From contig NZ_LZZM01000174.1 in the NCBI RefSeq assembly GCF_002006345.1, positions 1 to 61,457 on the forward strand: DNA of 61,457 bases, in the 5' to 3' direction. Shown here in pieces: positions 1-9,293 of this stretch. Source of the stretch: Clostridium puniceum (GTDB lineage: Bacteria > Bacillota > Clostridia > Clostridiales > Clostridiaceae). Position 1 is the stretch's first letter. The number at the start of each line of letters is the position of its first letter. A model generated the notes under the pieces. The model was not told where the DNA came from and did no database searches. It saw only the letters and a list, made by a program, of their open reading frames with translations. A program made the position numbers and the translations under genes.

Positions 1-1
1 T

Positions 2-97
2 AAATTAAAGGTAATTAAGCGCATTATGTATGGCAGATGTAGTTTTGCTTTGTTAAGAAGCAAAATTCTAAATCTCGAATACCTAAAATTCAACTAA
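2..97 (+). pseudogene. C-terminal tail of an ISL3-family transposase (cut by window edge)
   Basis: Reading frame 2 is open from the window edge to a TAA at 95-97 and gives 31 residues including IKRIMYGRCSFALLRSKIL. ISL3-type DDE transposases end in a very similar stretch (basic 'KRxMYGRxxFxLLRxKVL'), so this is the last part of such a gene. Only the tail is visible, so it cannot be said whether the element is intact outside the window; no terminal inverted repeat was recognised downstream. Assignment rests on motif memory alone. Confidence 0.5.
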
Positions 98-635
98 CAT
101 TGGAAAGAACCACTTTCATATTAACATGTACATTTACAAAAGAAGATCTTATAAATTTAGAGAAAAATAATAATATTCTTAGAGTTACTAAACATCAATA
201 ACATATACAGATTAATTTAAAAGACTCTTTATTGAAGGAACATGAGTGGGAAATTTCCTATAGAAATATTCTCTAAAAATAAATTTGATATTAGCATCTT
301 ATGGTTAAAAAAATTTAGCAATCAGCTGACAAATGTAACGACTTATATAAGAAAGATGGAATTATAAGCTTAAATGATAGCCGAAAATGCCTTCATCCAT
401 TCCAGGTAGTGATGCCATTATACAAGCCTTATTTTTCAGGCTTACCCAAAAAAGTCACTTAGCACAATCAATGTCTCATCGTGAAAACCGTTGCACCCCT
501 CAGAATGCTTTGGTGAACACGTGAAGGGCTGTGTTAAAACAAAAATATGCAAAGCCTTTGAAGAACTCAAAAAGTAAAATATACAAGTATATAATATATT
601 ACAATAATTATATTATAGATATAATTGGAATCAAA
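98..635. other. Non-coding stretch after the transposase tail
   Basis: No convincing gene. About 361-540 is visibly richer in G and C than the surroundings and carries short open frames on both strands (for example a minus-strand frame reading about 25 residues to a stop near 450), none with a start and ribosome binding site. It may be decayed mobile-element or coding DNA; I could not identify it. Confidence 0.3.
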
Positions 636-674
636 AAAAGATGACTCCTGTTCACAATGAAGAAATCATCTTTT
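636..674 (-). terminator. Possible terminator of the polysaccharide operon
   Basis: AAAAGATGA at 636-644 pairs perfectly with TCATCTTTT at 666-674 across a 21-base loop. It lies about 80 bases past the stop of the last minus-strand gene of the operon. The stem is short and A/T-rich and the U-tract is part of the stem, so this is a weak call. Confidence 0.4.
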
Positions 675-754
675 ATGTACCTAACACTCTTTTTTATATT
701 ATCCTTAAGACATAGGGGTAAGATTATTCTAACACCACTCATTTTATAATGTCT

Positions 755-1891
755 TTATTCATTCATCCAATAATCAAATTTTTTTAATATATGTTTATAT
801 TTTGATTCTAATACCTTATTAATTGTTGCATTAAATATTCTTTGGCGAATTAAATCGATTAAAACACCAAAAATAAGTATTAGAACAACTTCTGAAAAAT
901 AAAACATAGGCATGTACCACATTTGATTTAATTCTTGACAGCCAGTCCAATCTTTGAATAAAGTTACTGTTAAGTCACGCAACTTTAGATAATCATATTC
1001 ATGAAACAAATATATTCCTAATGTAGTGCTTGAAATTAAATTTATAGTTTTAGAATAATTAATTTTAATATTTTTAAACATATTAAAGAGGAACAATGCG
1101 TCTAATAACATAATCGCCGAATGCCTTCCAGTATTAGCTACTGTATAATAATAAAACTCCATTCCAATGCTAATGTGAATTTCAGGTGCAATATACATTG
1201 AAAAAAATATTATAAAAGTGCATGTAAAAAAGCCTATTTTAGCGTATTTTTCAAACCAATTATTATTTTTTTGAGATAAATAAAATTGCAATATATATAT
1301 ATATACTACATAAGCATAATCTTCTATTACACTATATCCAACTTTTGTCATACCATATATCGGTATTATTATTGTTAGAATAATTATAAATTTATGCAAT
1401 TTATCCTTTGATAATGACAAAAGAAATATATTAAGAAAAGGAACACTTAAATAAAGAAATAAATATGCAGTTATAAACCAATAAAGGTTCGAAAACAAAG
1501 GATTAAGGAATAATCCTATATAAAATTGTTTAATAACTGTATTTACTATATTCTGATCGTGAACATAATAGGCTTGATAAATTATAAAGAATATAAAGAA
1601 TGGAATAGCATAAAATGCCACTTGCAAAATAAGTTCAAATAATTTTCTACTCTTAAACTTACCATCTTTCAAAAAATATGCACTAACTAAAAAGAAACAA
1701 TCTACCCCCAGAATCCCCCAAGAACCTGTTGATGTTAATACAAATCTATTTAAAGATAACTTATTGGGAGAACCAATAGCCCCAGTACAATGGTATAATA
1801 CAATAAGTATTATACAAATAATCCGTAATAATTCAAAATTAGAACTTCGCTGTTTTTTATCTGTTGTAATTAAATTTTCTTCTTTTAGCAT
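755..1891 (-). CDS. Acyltransferase family 3 membrane protein (distal gene)
   Basis: An integral membrane protein of 378 residues with about ten hydrophobic segments. It has the marks of acyltransferase family 3 (PF01757): an N-terminal segment with Arg23 and the conserved His34 at the end of TM1, and a GVDCFFLVSAYF stretch matching the family's 'FFxxSGYxL' segment. Members move an acyl group (often acetyl) across the membrane onto extracytoplasmic sugars, so a role in O-acylating the polysaccharide made by this locus is the natural inference; the acceptor is unknown. It is the last gene of the minus-strand cluster but sits 398 bases after the preceding gene, so it may have its own promoter. 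It is a different protein from the second acyltransferase of the locus at 3249-4316. Confidence 0.8.
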   Translation of the reverse strand: MLKEENLITTDKKQRSSNFELLRIICIILIVLYHCTGAIGSPNKLSLNRFVLTSTGSWGILGVDCFFLVSAYFLKDGKFKSRKLFELILQVAFYAIPFFIFFIIYQAYYVHDQNIVNTVIKQFYIGLFLNPLFSNLYWFITAYLFLYLSVPFLNIFLLSLSKDKLHKFIIILTIIIPIYGMTKVGYSVIEDYAYVVYIYILQFYLSQKNNNWFEKYAKIGFFTCTFIIFFSMYIAPEIHISIGMEFYYYTVANTGRHSAIMLLDALFLFNMFKNIKINYSKTINLISSTTLGIYLFHEYDYLKLRDLTVTLFKDWTGCQELNQMWYMPMFYFSEVVLILIFGVLIDLIRQRIFNATINKVLESKYKHILKKFDYWMNE

Positions 1892-2035
1892 TCTTATAAT
1901 TCCTCCACATTCACTTTCTACCCATATTCCACACTTTTCATTCTAGAAAAGCTAACATAAATATTAATAAATAAATTTATCTAAATTTCTTCTTAATTTG
2001 GTTAGTAATTTCAAACCTTAGTAGGACAATGTAAG

Positions 2036-2143
2036 CTAAATTGATTCATAGCCATCTATACCAATATGATTGAATTTAACAATATTCATTTTATCAGCTA
2101 AATCATAATTTTGGTTTAAATAGTTTCCTAAACACCTTAATGT
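2036..2143 (-). other. Possible coding remnant in the 1892-2289 intergenic gap
   Basis: The 398-base gap between two operon genes contains a minus-strand frame of about 35 residues with ordinary protein-like composition (Asn/Asp/Lys/Ile mix, ending YESI then a stop at 2036-2038) but no start codon with a ribosome binding site. It could be the tail of a lost glycosyltransferase-type gene; the rest of the gap holds nothing I recognise. Confidence 0.2.
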
Positions 2144-2289
2144 TATCTCTTTCTTTTATATCTCACACATAATTATGCTCACTTAAAATATTAACAAAGG
2201 TCATTAACAACCCCAAATTATACATTTGATTAATTCATTGTTAATAATATCTTTATTTTATACATAATATCATCATTCTACCAGTTACT

Positions 2290-3222
2290 TTAATCTATAT
2301 TAGTCTCTTTAATGATATATATTGGTCTATTTTTAGTTTCAATATAAGTTTTAGCAAGATATTGTCCCAATATTCCTGTGCAAAATAGTTGAATTCCACC
2401 AACAAAAAATATAATACAAACTAGTGATGGCCAACCTGCTACGGGATCACCTGATAAGATTGTCCTTAAAATAATAAAGCATATCATTATTAGAGATATT
2501 ATGAAAAATAGCATCCCAATAAAAGATGAAATTAATAGTGGCATAGTTGAAAATGCTACAATTCCCTCAATGGAATATATGAACAACTTCCAAAATGACC
2601 ATTTTGTTTCTCCTGCCACTCTTTCTACATTTTCATAAGCTAACCACTTTGTATTGAACCCTACCCATCCAAATATTCCTTTAGAAAACCTATTATATTC
2701 TTTCATCTTCAAAATAGCATCTACCATTCCACGCTTCATAAGTCTAAAGTCTCTTGCACCGTCTACTATATCTGTATTAGAAACTTTATTTATTATCTTA
2801 TAAAAACATTTTGCAAAAAAAGAACGTATTGGTGGTTCGCCTTTTCTATCTACTCTTCTTGTTGCTATACAATCATACTCTTCATTTATTAAATCATTAT
2901 ACATTTTCTCTAATAATTCAGGAGGATCTTGCAAATCTGCATCCATAACTGCAACATAATTACCTGTTGAATTTTCTAATCCAGCATACAATGCTGATTC
3001 CTTTCCAAAATTCCTACTTAATGATATGTATTTTACTCTTTTATCTGCATGAGCATAATCTTTCATTATACCTAATGTTCCATCTGTTGAACCATCATTA
3101 ACAAATATTAATTCAAACTCTACATTATTCATTTTCTCAGATATCCTGCTTATTTCTTTATAGAAGAATGGTAGAGATTTTTCTTCATAATAGCACGGTA
3201 CCACTATAGATATCTTTTCCAT
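2290..3222 (-). CDS. GtrB-like polyprenyl-phosphate glycosyltransferase (GT2)
   Basis: The 310 residues form a GT2 domain of the DPM1/GtrB type followed by two transmembrane helices (about 228-255 and 265-290). The nucleotide-sugar pocket is visible as NDGSTDG (42-48) and the metal-binding DADLQDP (94-100); the C-terminus ends with a NRPIYIIKE stretch typical of GtrB/YkcC-like enzymes. Such enzymes transfer a sugar from a nucleotide donor to undecaprenyl phosphate on the cytoplasmic face, giving a lipid-linked sugar used after flipping to decorate a surface polymer. A good SD (AAAGGAG) precedes the ATG. The gene follows an acyltransferase at 26 bases, and the DUF6056-type membrane protein two genes upstream is a candidate for the outer-face transferase. 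No GtrA flippase is seen in the window. The sugar is unknown. Confidence 0.85.
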   Translation of the reverse strand: MEKISIVVPCYYEEKSLPFFYKEISRISEKMNNVEFELIFVNDGSTDGTLGIMKDYAHADKRVKYISLSRNFGKESALYAGLENSTGNYVAVMDADLQDPPELLEKMYNDLINEEYDCIATRRVDRKGEPPIRSFFAKCFYKIINKVSNTDIVDGARDFRLMKRGMVDAILKMKEYNRFSKGIFGWVGFNTKWLAYENVERVAGETKWSFWKLFIYSIEGIVAFSTMPLLISSFIGMLFFIISLIMICFIILRTILSGDPVAGWPSLVCIIFFVGGIQLFCTGILGQYLAKTYIETKNRPIYIIKETNID

Positions 3223-3248
3223 ATTAATTTCTCCTTTAATCTAAAAAA

Positions 3249-4316
3249 TCAGATTCTTTTTAAATACCTTTTGCCCTTCTCCACCCAATAACGTTCTACA
3301 TATCGTGTTACAAAATGTGCTAATATACAAGTAAATAATACTACAAGTGTGCCTACAACTACATATCTTATATATACATTTGAAATACAACGTGATATAG
3401 CTTGTATAACCCCAAATTTACTCAACACTTGAACTACAATCATATGCAACAGATACATAGGATAACTTATGCTTCCTAAAAACCTAGTAATTTTATTTTC
3501 TATTATACATGAATATCCATATATAGCTCCACATATAATTAATGAAAATGCTATTAACATGCCAATATCTCTACTAAATAATTTAGTTATTAATATACCT
3601 AACATCAACGAAGTTATTAAAAATGGTATTTCTATTATGTTCCATGCTTTACCCTTCTTTATTTTACTTATTAATGGTATTATTCTATATAAAACACCAC
3701 CCATGAAAAAATATGATAAATATATTAATATATTCATATGTGAATTGGGTATTCCATTCCCTATCAATGAACTATAATTATAAGTTATTATTAAGCTTAA
3801 AATTAATGAAACAATTAAATAATATTTGTTTTTTGCAATTAATACAAATAATGGGAATACAAGATAAAATATACACTCTATTCCTACAGCCCATGATGCC
3901 CAAACAATTAACTCTTGATTTACTGGTAAAAATCCAAACAAAAGTGTGGCCGACATAATTATACTTGTAATACTATATAAGTGATTTTGAAAAAAATAGC
4001 TTATAAGAACCTGAATAATTACTACTAAATAGAAAACTGGTGCAATCTTAAAAAATCTTTTTATATAAAAATTTTTTAAGGAAACTTCACTGCTAAATAA
4101 ACTTTTCTCATATCCACATAGTAAAGCAAAACCACTCAATAAAAAAAACATTCTTACAGATGAATCGAAATTACTTACTATACTATCTAATACTACGGAA
4201 CCACCTGCAAATCCACACAATGCCCAAACATGAAAGTATACAATCAAACATGCTGAAATTCCTCTTACTGATTCTAGTCCCGAAATAAAAATTTTATCAT
4301 TTTTATTATTAGTCAC
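3249..4316 (-). CDS. Acyltransferase family 3 membrane protein
   Basis: A polytopic membrane protein of 355 residues belonging to acyltransferase family 3 (PF01757). The N-terminal helix has the expected GLESVRGISAxxIVxxH pattern, with Arg18 and catalytic-type His29, and RMFFLLSGF follows in TM2-TM3. It probably O-acetylates or otherwise acylates sugars of the exported glycan at the outer face. The start is GTG (no in-frame ATG nearby; the ATG two bases upstream runs at once into TGA), with an AAAGAG-type SD. It lies 22 bases after the DUF6056 protein and 26 before the GtrB-like gene, consistent with one transcript. The acyl donor and acceptor cannot be read from sequence. Confidence 0.8.
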   Translation of the reverse strand: MTNNKNDKIFISGLESVRGISACLIVYFHVWALCGFAGGSVVLDSIVSNFDSSVRMFFLLSGFALLCGYEKSLFSSEVSLKNFYIKRFFKIAPVFYLVVIIQVLISYFFQNHLYSITSIIMSATLLFGFLPVNQELIVWASWAVGIECIFYLVFPLFVLIAKNKYYLIVSLILSLIITYNYSSLIGNGIPNSHMNILIYLSYFFMGGVLYRIIPLISKIKKGKAWNIIEIPFLITSLMLGILITKLFSRDIGMLIAFSLIICGAIYGYSCIIENKITRFLGSISYPMYLLHMIVVQVLSKFGVIQAISRCISNVYIRYVVVGTLVVLFTCILAHFVTRYVERYWVEKGKRYLKRI

Positions 4317-4338
4317 ATTATCACTCTTTCTATTATAA

Positions 4339-6132
4339 TTAATTTATTTCAAGTTCCTTCTGAGTATACATAACAAAGTTACCATTACTTGTATTATCCT
4401 TAATACATATCCCTATCTTATATTTACCTTTCTCCACTATATTATCTAAATCAGATAAGTCCAATGAAAATCCTGTATCATCATAATATCTATTATTATA
4501 ATACTCTGAAACATCTTTTCTCTTATTTCTATCAGTTGGAAATTCATATGTCTTGTTATCAGATTTTAATAATATACTAATACCATTGTTCTTAGAATCT
4601 TTATCTTGAATTGCTGCCCACCCTATTATTTTTAATTGCTGCTTGTTTTGATTATAATCTACATAATCCATCCCATTCATAATTTCTATGTATTTTGCTT
4701 CTAACTGTGCTTCATCTATTAAATACTTATCTTCCATAGAATATAATACTTTTATTCCAAAATATCCCTCCAAGTGCTTTAAATTGGACTGTAGATAGTC
4801 TTCTCTGGTATTCAGGATTCTATTATTTATATAATTATAAGGTGAAATTTTAACACTACTTTCATTATTATTTTTAGCCTCTTCAATAATATTATAATTA
4901 TGTTTTATGAATTTATTATAGTCATTATATGTATTTAAAATTATTATATCTTGTTTTATAGTAAACAATAATAATATACCTATTAATGCATATAAAGTAA
5001 CTTTTATAAATTTATTATTTTCGTTAAGCAATTGTATACTAAAATAAATAACGCATCCCATCATAAAAAAGTCTATTAAAAAGAATGCTCTTGTTTCAAT
5101 ATACGGAGCACCAATTAACGCGCCTGCTGATAATGAAGATGAAAGTAAAAGCATTATATTTATACATGCTATTTTATGAGTATACATATATTTTTTGAAC
5201 TTCACTTCTTTTATTTTCTTATAATTTAATGTTATATATAATACAAGAATACTTAAAAGTATAATTACTAAACATGCATTTTCAGTAAAAAATCTATGAA
5301 TTATATTTAATGCCCTATAAATATAATCTTTAATACTTACATTATCAATTCCAAATATCTTTTTATATGTTTGCATTCTAATTGCAGTAGATGGTGCAAA
5401 AATCATTATAAAGAAACCTGCTGTTAGTGATATAAATGAACTCCATATCCACAAGTAAACTTCTTGTTTCTTCTTGATTCTATATATAATAGTACACACG
5501 TATATTACTATAAAAGTAATTACCGTATTTTCATTTGTTAATCCTGCAAAAAAACCTAATAAAGTATGTACTACAATAAATACTTTTTTATTTTCAAATA
5601 TATTTTTATTTTCAATTATCATTCTTAAAGGAATAATAAATACTAATAAAATAAATACAGCCCATAAGTAGTTGCCACTTCCAGCTCTCCAAAAAAATAT
5701 TTCTCCTAATACTGGTTGAAACAACATAATTAAGCAAAAACTCATTATTATGCTTATAATATCATCTCTTTTAGTTAGCCTTAGCTTTCTTCCAAATGCA
5801 TATATAGGTATTAACAATACATATAATACACTTATAATTGTATTTCCAATATAGTAATATATTTCATCAATACTGCAAAAAATAATGGTAATTTGTTCCC
5901 CAATTCTTATGTTCCAATTGCAAGCTTGCTTGACAATCCTATTTACAATCAAACTTATGTGATCTCCTATTGAAACTGGTTCATAATAATGCGAAAAACT
6001 AATTAAAGCAAAATCCTCTCCCATCATAGGAGTATTCATATTCATAATCAAAAAGAATAAAGATATCCCTAGTAGTATTAATATTGATACTATTAATAAA
6101 TATCTATTTTTATATATACGTTCTCTGCTCAT
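4339..6132 (-). CDS. DUF6056-type polytopic membrane protein with C-terminal beta domain
   Basis: Residues 1-390 are about ten hydrophobic helices with an N-terminal outside loop (MMGEDFALISF) and FFWRAGSGNYLW further on, matching the DUF6056 family of GT-C-like membrane proteins as I remember it. After about residue 490 comes a soluble beta-rich domain containing IIGWAA, RKDVSEYY and DTGFSLDL. The same pattern (GWA-x-RxDV-x-GF/GM) opens the WbsX-like protein two genes upstream. The start was placed at ATG 6130-6132 because an AAGGAG lies 6-7 bases before it; an upstream ATG (6153) would add 7 residues but lacks an SD. Context (GtrB-like enzyme, acyltransferases) suggests it transfers a lipid-linked sugar to the polymer outside the cell; that is inference. 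Length 597 residues from this start. Confidence 0.65.
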   Translation of the reverse strand: MSRERIYKNRYLLIVSILILLGISLFFLIMNMNTPMMGEDFALISFSHYYEPVSIGDHISLIVNRIVKQACNWNIRIGEQITIIFCSIDEIYYYIGNTIISVLYVLLIPIYAFGRKLRLTKRDDIISIIMSFCLIMLFQPVLGEIFFWRAGSGNYLWAVFILLVFIIPLRMIIENKNIFENKKVFIVVHTLLGFFAGLTNENTVITFIVIYVCTIIYRIKKKQEVYLWIWSSFISLTAGFFIMIFAPSTAIRMQTYKKIFGIDNVSIKDYIYRALNIIHRFFTENACLVIILLSILVLYITLNYKKIKEVKFKKYMYTHKIACINIMLLLSSSLSAGALIGAPYIETRAFFLIDFFMMGCVIYFSIQLLNENNKFIKVTLYALIGILLLFTIKQDIIILNTYNDYNKFIKHNYNIIEEAKNNNESSVKISPYNYINNRILNTREDYLQSNLKHLEGYFGIKVLYSMEDKYLIDEAQLEAKYIEIMNGMDYVDYNQNKQQLKIIGWAAIQDKDSKNNGISILLKSDNKTYEFPTDRNKRKDVSEYYNNRYYDDTGFSLDLSDLDNIVEKGKYKIGICIKDNTSNGNFVMYTQKELEIN

Positions 6133-6222
6133 TGCTATCTCCTTCATAATCATAACAAGTTATAAAATTAGAGGAAATAGCAGCTAAATATACTGCAATA
6201 ATTCCCTCATCTTTAATAACAA

Positions 6223-7110
6223 TTAACTTCCTAACTTTTTCATAATTTTCTTTAGGATTATTTTTAATAGGTTATCGTTGGTCCAATATTTATATAAATA
6301 TGTATTCTTAATAAACAATTCTACACTATCCTTCGATAGATTTTGATTAGTGACATTCTTTGCCTTAATTTGATTAAAGAAATTACTTAAAACTAAATTT
6401 ACTTCTTGATCTGCAATATCACCCAATTCCCTAAAACTATTATCATTATGTAATCTATAGTAATATTTAGTTTCTTCTAAGTATAAAGGTTCTTGAATAA
6501 GTGCAGCTCTTAAAATAAAATCCCAATCATGAATATATTTATACTTTTCAAAGCCTATTAACCTATTATATAATTCTTTAGTAAATACCATATTCCCTGT
6601 TGATATAGCAACATTCTGAATCATTAATGCATGAGATACTTGTCCACATTCGTTAATACGAATTTGTATATCTCTAAAATTCTGCGCTTCTTCCCCTTGT
6701 GCAATAATTGATTTTCCATCTATCACCTCAACACTTGAGAATGCAATATTAACATCCTTTTCCTTCATCTTAGGTATAATTGCAGAAAACCTATTGCTTT
6801 CATATAGGTCATCTGCATTTATTACAGCAATGTATTTTCCTTTAGCTTGTTGAATTCCCTTATTAATAGTGTAATGTGCACCTTCATTCTGAATATTTTC
6901 AATATATTTTATCTGTATAAATCTTTTATTCTCACTATATTGCTTTATAAATTCTTTTATTAAATTCCTACTATTATCTTTTGAAAAATCATCTACTATA
7001 ATCAACTCTATATTTCTATAATCTTGATTTGCAATTGATTGCAAGCATTCAATTATATATTTTTCATAGTTATATGATGGAACTATTACACTTACTAAAT
7101 CATCTATCAT
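6223..7110 (-). CDS. Family 2 glycosyltransferase
   Basis: A 295-residue cytoplasmic GT-A enzyme. The N-terminus has the GT2 hallmark SVIVPSYNYEKYI (7-19), the nucleotide-binding VDDFSKD (39-45), and the metal-binding NADD (98-101). A second half with HDWDFILRAAL (ED/WD-type acceptor and base region) is typical of inverting GT2 enzymes that build O-antigen or capsule repeat units. No transmembrane segment. It has a strong SD (AGGAGG) and starts 11 bases after the WbsX-like gene, so it is co-transcribed. Donor and acceptor sugars are not deducible. Confidence 0.85.
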   Translation of the reverse strand: MIDDLVSVIVPSYNYEKYIIECLQSIANQDYRNIELIIVDDFSKDNSRNLIKEFIKQYSENKRFIQIKYIENIQNEGAHYTINKGIQQAKGKYIAVINADDLYESNRFSAIIPKMKEKDVNIAFSSVEVIDGKSIIAQGEEAQNFRDIQIRINECGQVSHALMIQNVAISTGNMVFTKELYNRLIGFEKYKYIHDWDFILRAALIQEPLYLEETKYYYRLHNDNSFRELGDIADQEVNLVLSNFFNQIKAKNVTNQNLSKDSVELFIKNTYLYKYWTNDNLLKIILKKIMKKLGS

Positions 7111-7121
7111 TATTGGTCCTC

Positions 7122-9272
7122 CTAATAATTCGAATATAGACTATCTTTAGTTTTTTGTAAATATTCTGTACCATACTTTTCATCTGGCTCTAAATGTGTT
7201 CCTTCTGCCCATTCGTTCCAAGCATTTATAAATACATATTGATATTCATCATCATTAAAATTAGTAGTATAATCAATAATTCCTGTTAACCATTTACTAT
7301 ATTCTTCGGGATTAGCATAATTAAATATATTGGAATTAGCTCCTCGTCTTGCTGTATTATCCCAACTTAACATAGTTCCTCTGAAAATTTTATAATTGTC
7401 TGGTCTCTTATTTACATATCTTGCTACTACATCTCTATAATCGAAAATGCTACCTCCAAATTCTTTCACTAAATTTGGCATAGTTTTAGATATTTCCCCT
7501 GTAATAACACCATGAGGTGGGAACTCTACTGCTGAATCTCCTCCATAAATATTAGGGTCAGTTAATCCAAATGACTGAACTAAAGAAACATGTAATTTAT
7601 TAATTCCATTTTCCCTACATATTTTTTTCCATTTCTTAATAGTTCCATCCAAATCAGGAAATAATTCCGATCTATAAATAAGTAATAATGGAGCACCATC
7701 AATTTTTATGTATCTTTCATCCTTTAATATTGGAATTACATCTTCTATAAAATTAGTATCTGTTTCTTCATTATGTTCTTGTTTTATAAGAATTTCTTTT
7801 TCTTGTCCATCCCATCTTCTGCTCCATGTTTCATTGGCCCAACAAATACAGAATGGAAAGTCTAATCCCTTATCTGCTAATAGATTATCCAACGGCTTTT
7901 CTAATAGTCTTTTTCCATTAAACCAATAATAATAATAGCAAAATCCATGTATACCATATTCCTTTGCTAATTCTATCTGTTTATATTGTATAGATTTATC
8001 CTCTACTAAATTATAATACCCTAACTCACTAGGGACATGAGGTTGATAATGTCCTTCAAAAAGTGACTCTCCCTTTGTTACATTAGTCCACTCTGTAAAT
8101 CCTTTTCCCCACCATTCATCATTTTCTGGTATAGCATGATATTGTGGTAGATAAAATGCTATAGGTTTTACATTACTTAGCTTATTAGAATTTTTACTTA
8201 TTCTATAGTGGTATAAAACATTATTAATAGTATGAATATCTGATATATTAATCTTATTTTCTAAATAATCTTCTATTACACTTTGATGTATCACTAAAGC
8301 TTTTCTGAATATAACATTTTTATTTCGCTTTTGATTAATAGCATCTTCTTTATATAATGGCGCTATATAGTCTTCTCGTAATATTCTATCTTCATTAAAT
8401 GTTATTATTTTAGCATTATTATGGTCTAAAGCCTCTTGAACTCGACCAAGAGTTGAACTAGCTAAACAGTCACCTGATGTAAGGATAATATAATATGCAT
8501 CTCTACTATCTAAATCATTTGATTTAATGAACTTTAATAGATCATCATTTGTACTTAATATTTTTTCGCATTTTATATTAGTGCAGTTCTTCAATAAATC
8601 ATTATATTCTAGTACTAACTTCTCATTAGTTGGACTGTATACATTAATAATAGTTTTAATTTGTTGATTTTTAATACTTTTTATTGTTTGTAAGTAATAA
8701 TCCTTTGATATATTATTTGTAGAATTGATAATTAAAATAATATTGTGATTTTCTGAAGGTTCATATTGATAGCTTTCATCTATAAAGAAATATGGCTCTA
8801 TAATTTCTTGTTCCAGATTACCTGTTCCTACATTATTAAACTTATTAATAATCTTATTATAGGTAAGTCTTATGCCATCGTTTTTTACACTACGAAATAC
8901 TTTTTCTAAATTCTTATATGAAATTTTACTATTAAAACCTTCTAAGTTTAATTTTTTAATGTCTACTATATGTTCTCCTAATATGTTTTCTTGTTCATCT
9001 AAAAACACTACCATGATTTTCTTTATGTTTTTGTGAATTGAATTTATTTCAAGTATCATTCCACTTTCTAGAGCATTATTATTATTCTCAAAATGTCTAA
9101 AAACATCATTTCTTCTACTCTTTTGTAATTTATACTCATGTTTTTTTCCTTTACCATCTATAACCTTTATATTAATTGGTTTCTCTGTATGAAATGCCCA
9201 ACCTTTTAAAATTAAATTAATCTTCCCGTTATTACTTAATAGTTGATTACTTTCAATATTGTATTTAAACAT
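7122..9272 (-). CDS. WbsX/GH99-like glycan protein with N-terminal GWA beta domain
   Basis: Three parts are visible in 716 residues. Residues 1-110 form a beta-rich domain with KGWAF (23-27) and RRNDV (53-57), like the C-terminal domain of the DUF6056-type protein at 4339-6132. Residues about 175-360 resemble a GT2/GT-A fold that has lost its DXD (TSGDCL at 265-270). Residues 370-716 are a WbsX domain (PF14307, related to GH99): YLPQYHAIPENDEWWGKGF, many aromatic residues, CWANETWSRRW and FINAWNEWAEG with acidic residues placed as in GH99 enzymes. WbsX proteins are common in O-antigen and capsule loci; whether they transfer or hydrolyse sugars is unsettled. No signal peptide, so it acts in the cytoplasm. 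SD AAGGAG is about 13 bases from the ATG, longer than usual. Confidence 0.75.
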   Translation of the reverse strand: MFKYNIESNQLLSNNGKINLILKGWAFHTEKPINIKVIDGKGKKHEYKLQKSRRNDVFRHFENNNNALESGMILEINSIHKNIKKIMVVFLDEQENILGEHIVDIKKLNLEGFNSKISYKNLEKVFRSVKNDGIRLTYNKIINKFNNVGTGNLEQEIIEPYFFIDESYQYEPSENHNIILIINSTNNISKDYYLQTIKSIKNQQIKTIINVYSPTNEKLVLEYNDLLKNCTNIKCEKILSTNDDLLKFIKSNDLDSRDAYYIILTSGDCLASSTLGRVQEALDHNNAKIITFNEDRILREDYIAPLYKEDAINQKRNKNVIFRKALVIHQSVIEDYLENKINISDIHTINNVLYHYRISKNSNKLSNVKPIAFYLPQYHAIPENDEWWGKGFTEWTNVTKGESLFEGHYQPHVPSELGYYNLVEDKSIQYKQIELAKEYGIHGFCYYYYWFNGKRLLEKPLDNLLADKGLDFPFCICWANETWSRRWDGQEKEILIKQEHNEETDTNFIEDVIPILKDERYIKIDGAPLLLIYRSELFPDLDGTIKKWKKICRENGINKLHVSLVQSFGLTDPNIYGGDSAVEFPPHGVITGEISKTMPNLVKEFGGSIFDYRDVVARYVNKRPDNYKIFRGTMLSWDNTARRGANSNIFNYANPEEYSKWLTGIIDYTTNFNDDEYQYVFINAWNEWAEGTHLEPDEKYGTEYLQKTKDSLYSNY

Positions 9273-9293
9273 ATAATTTAATAACTCCTTATA

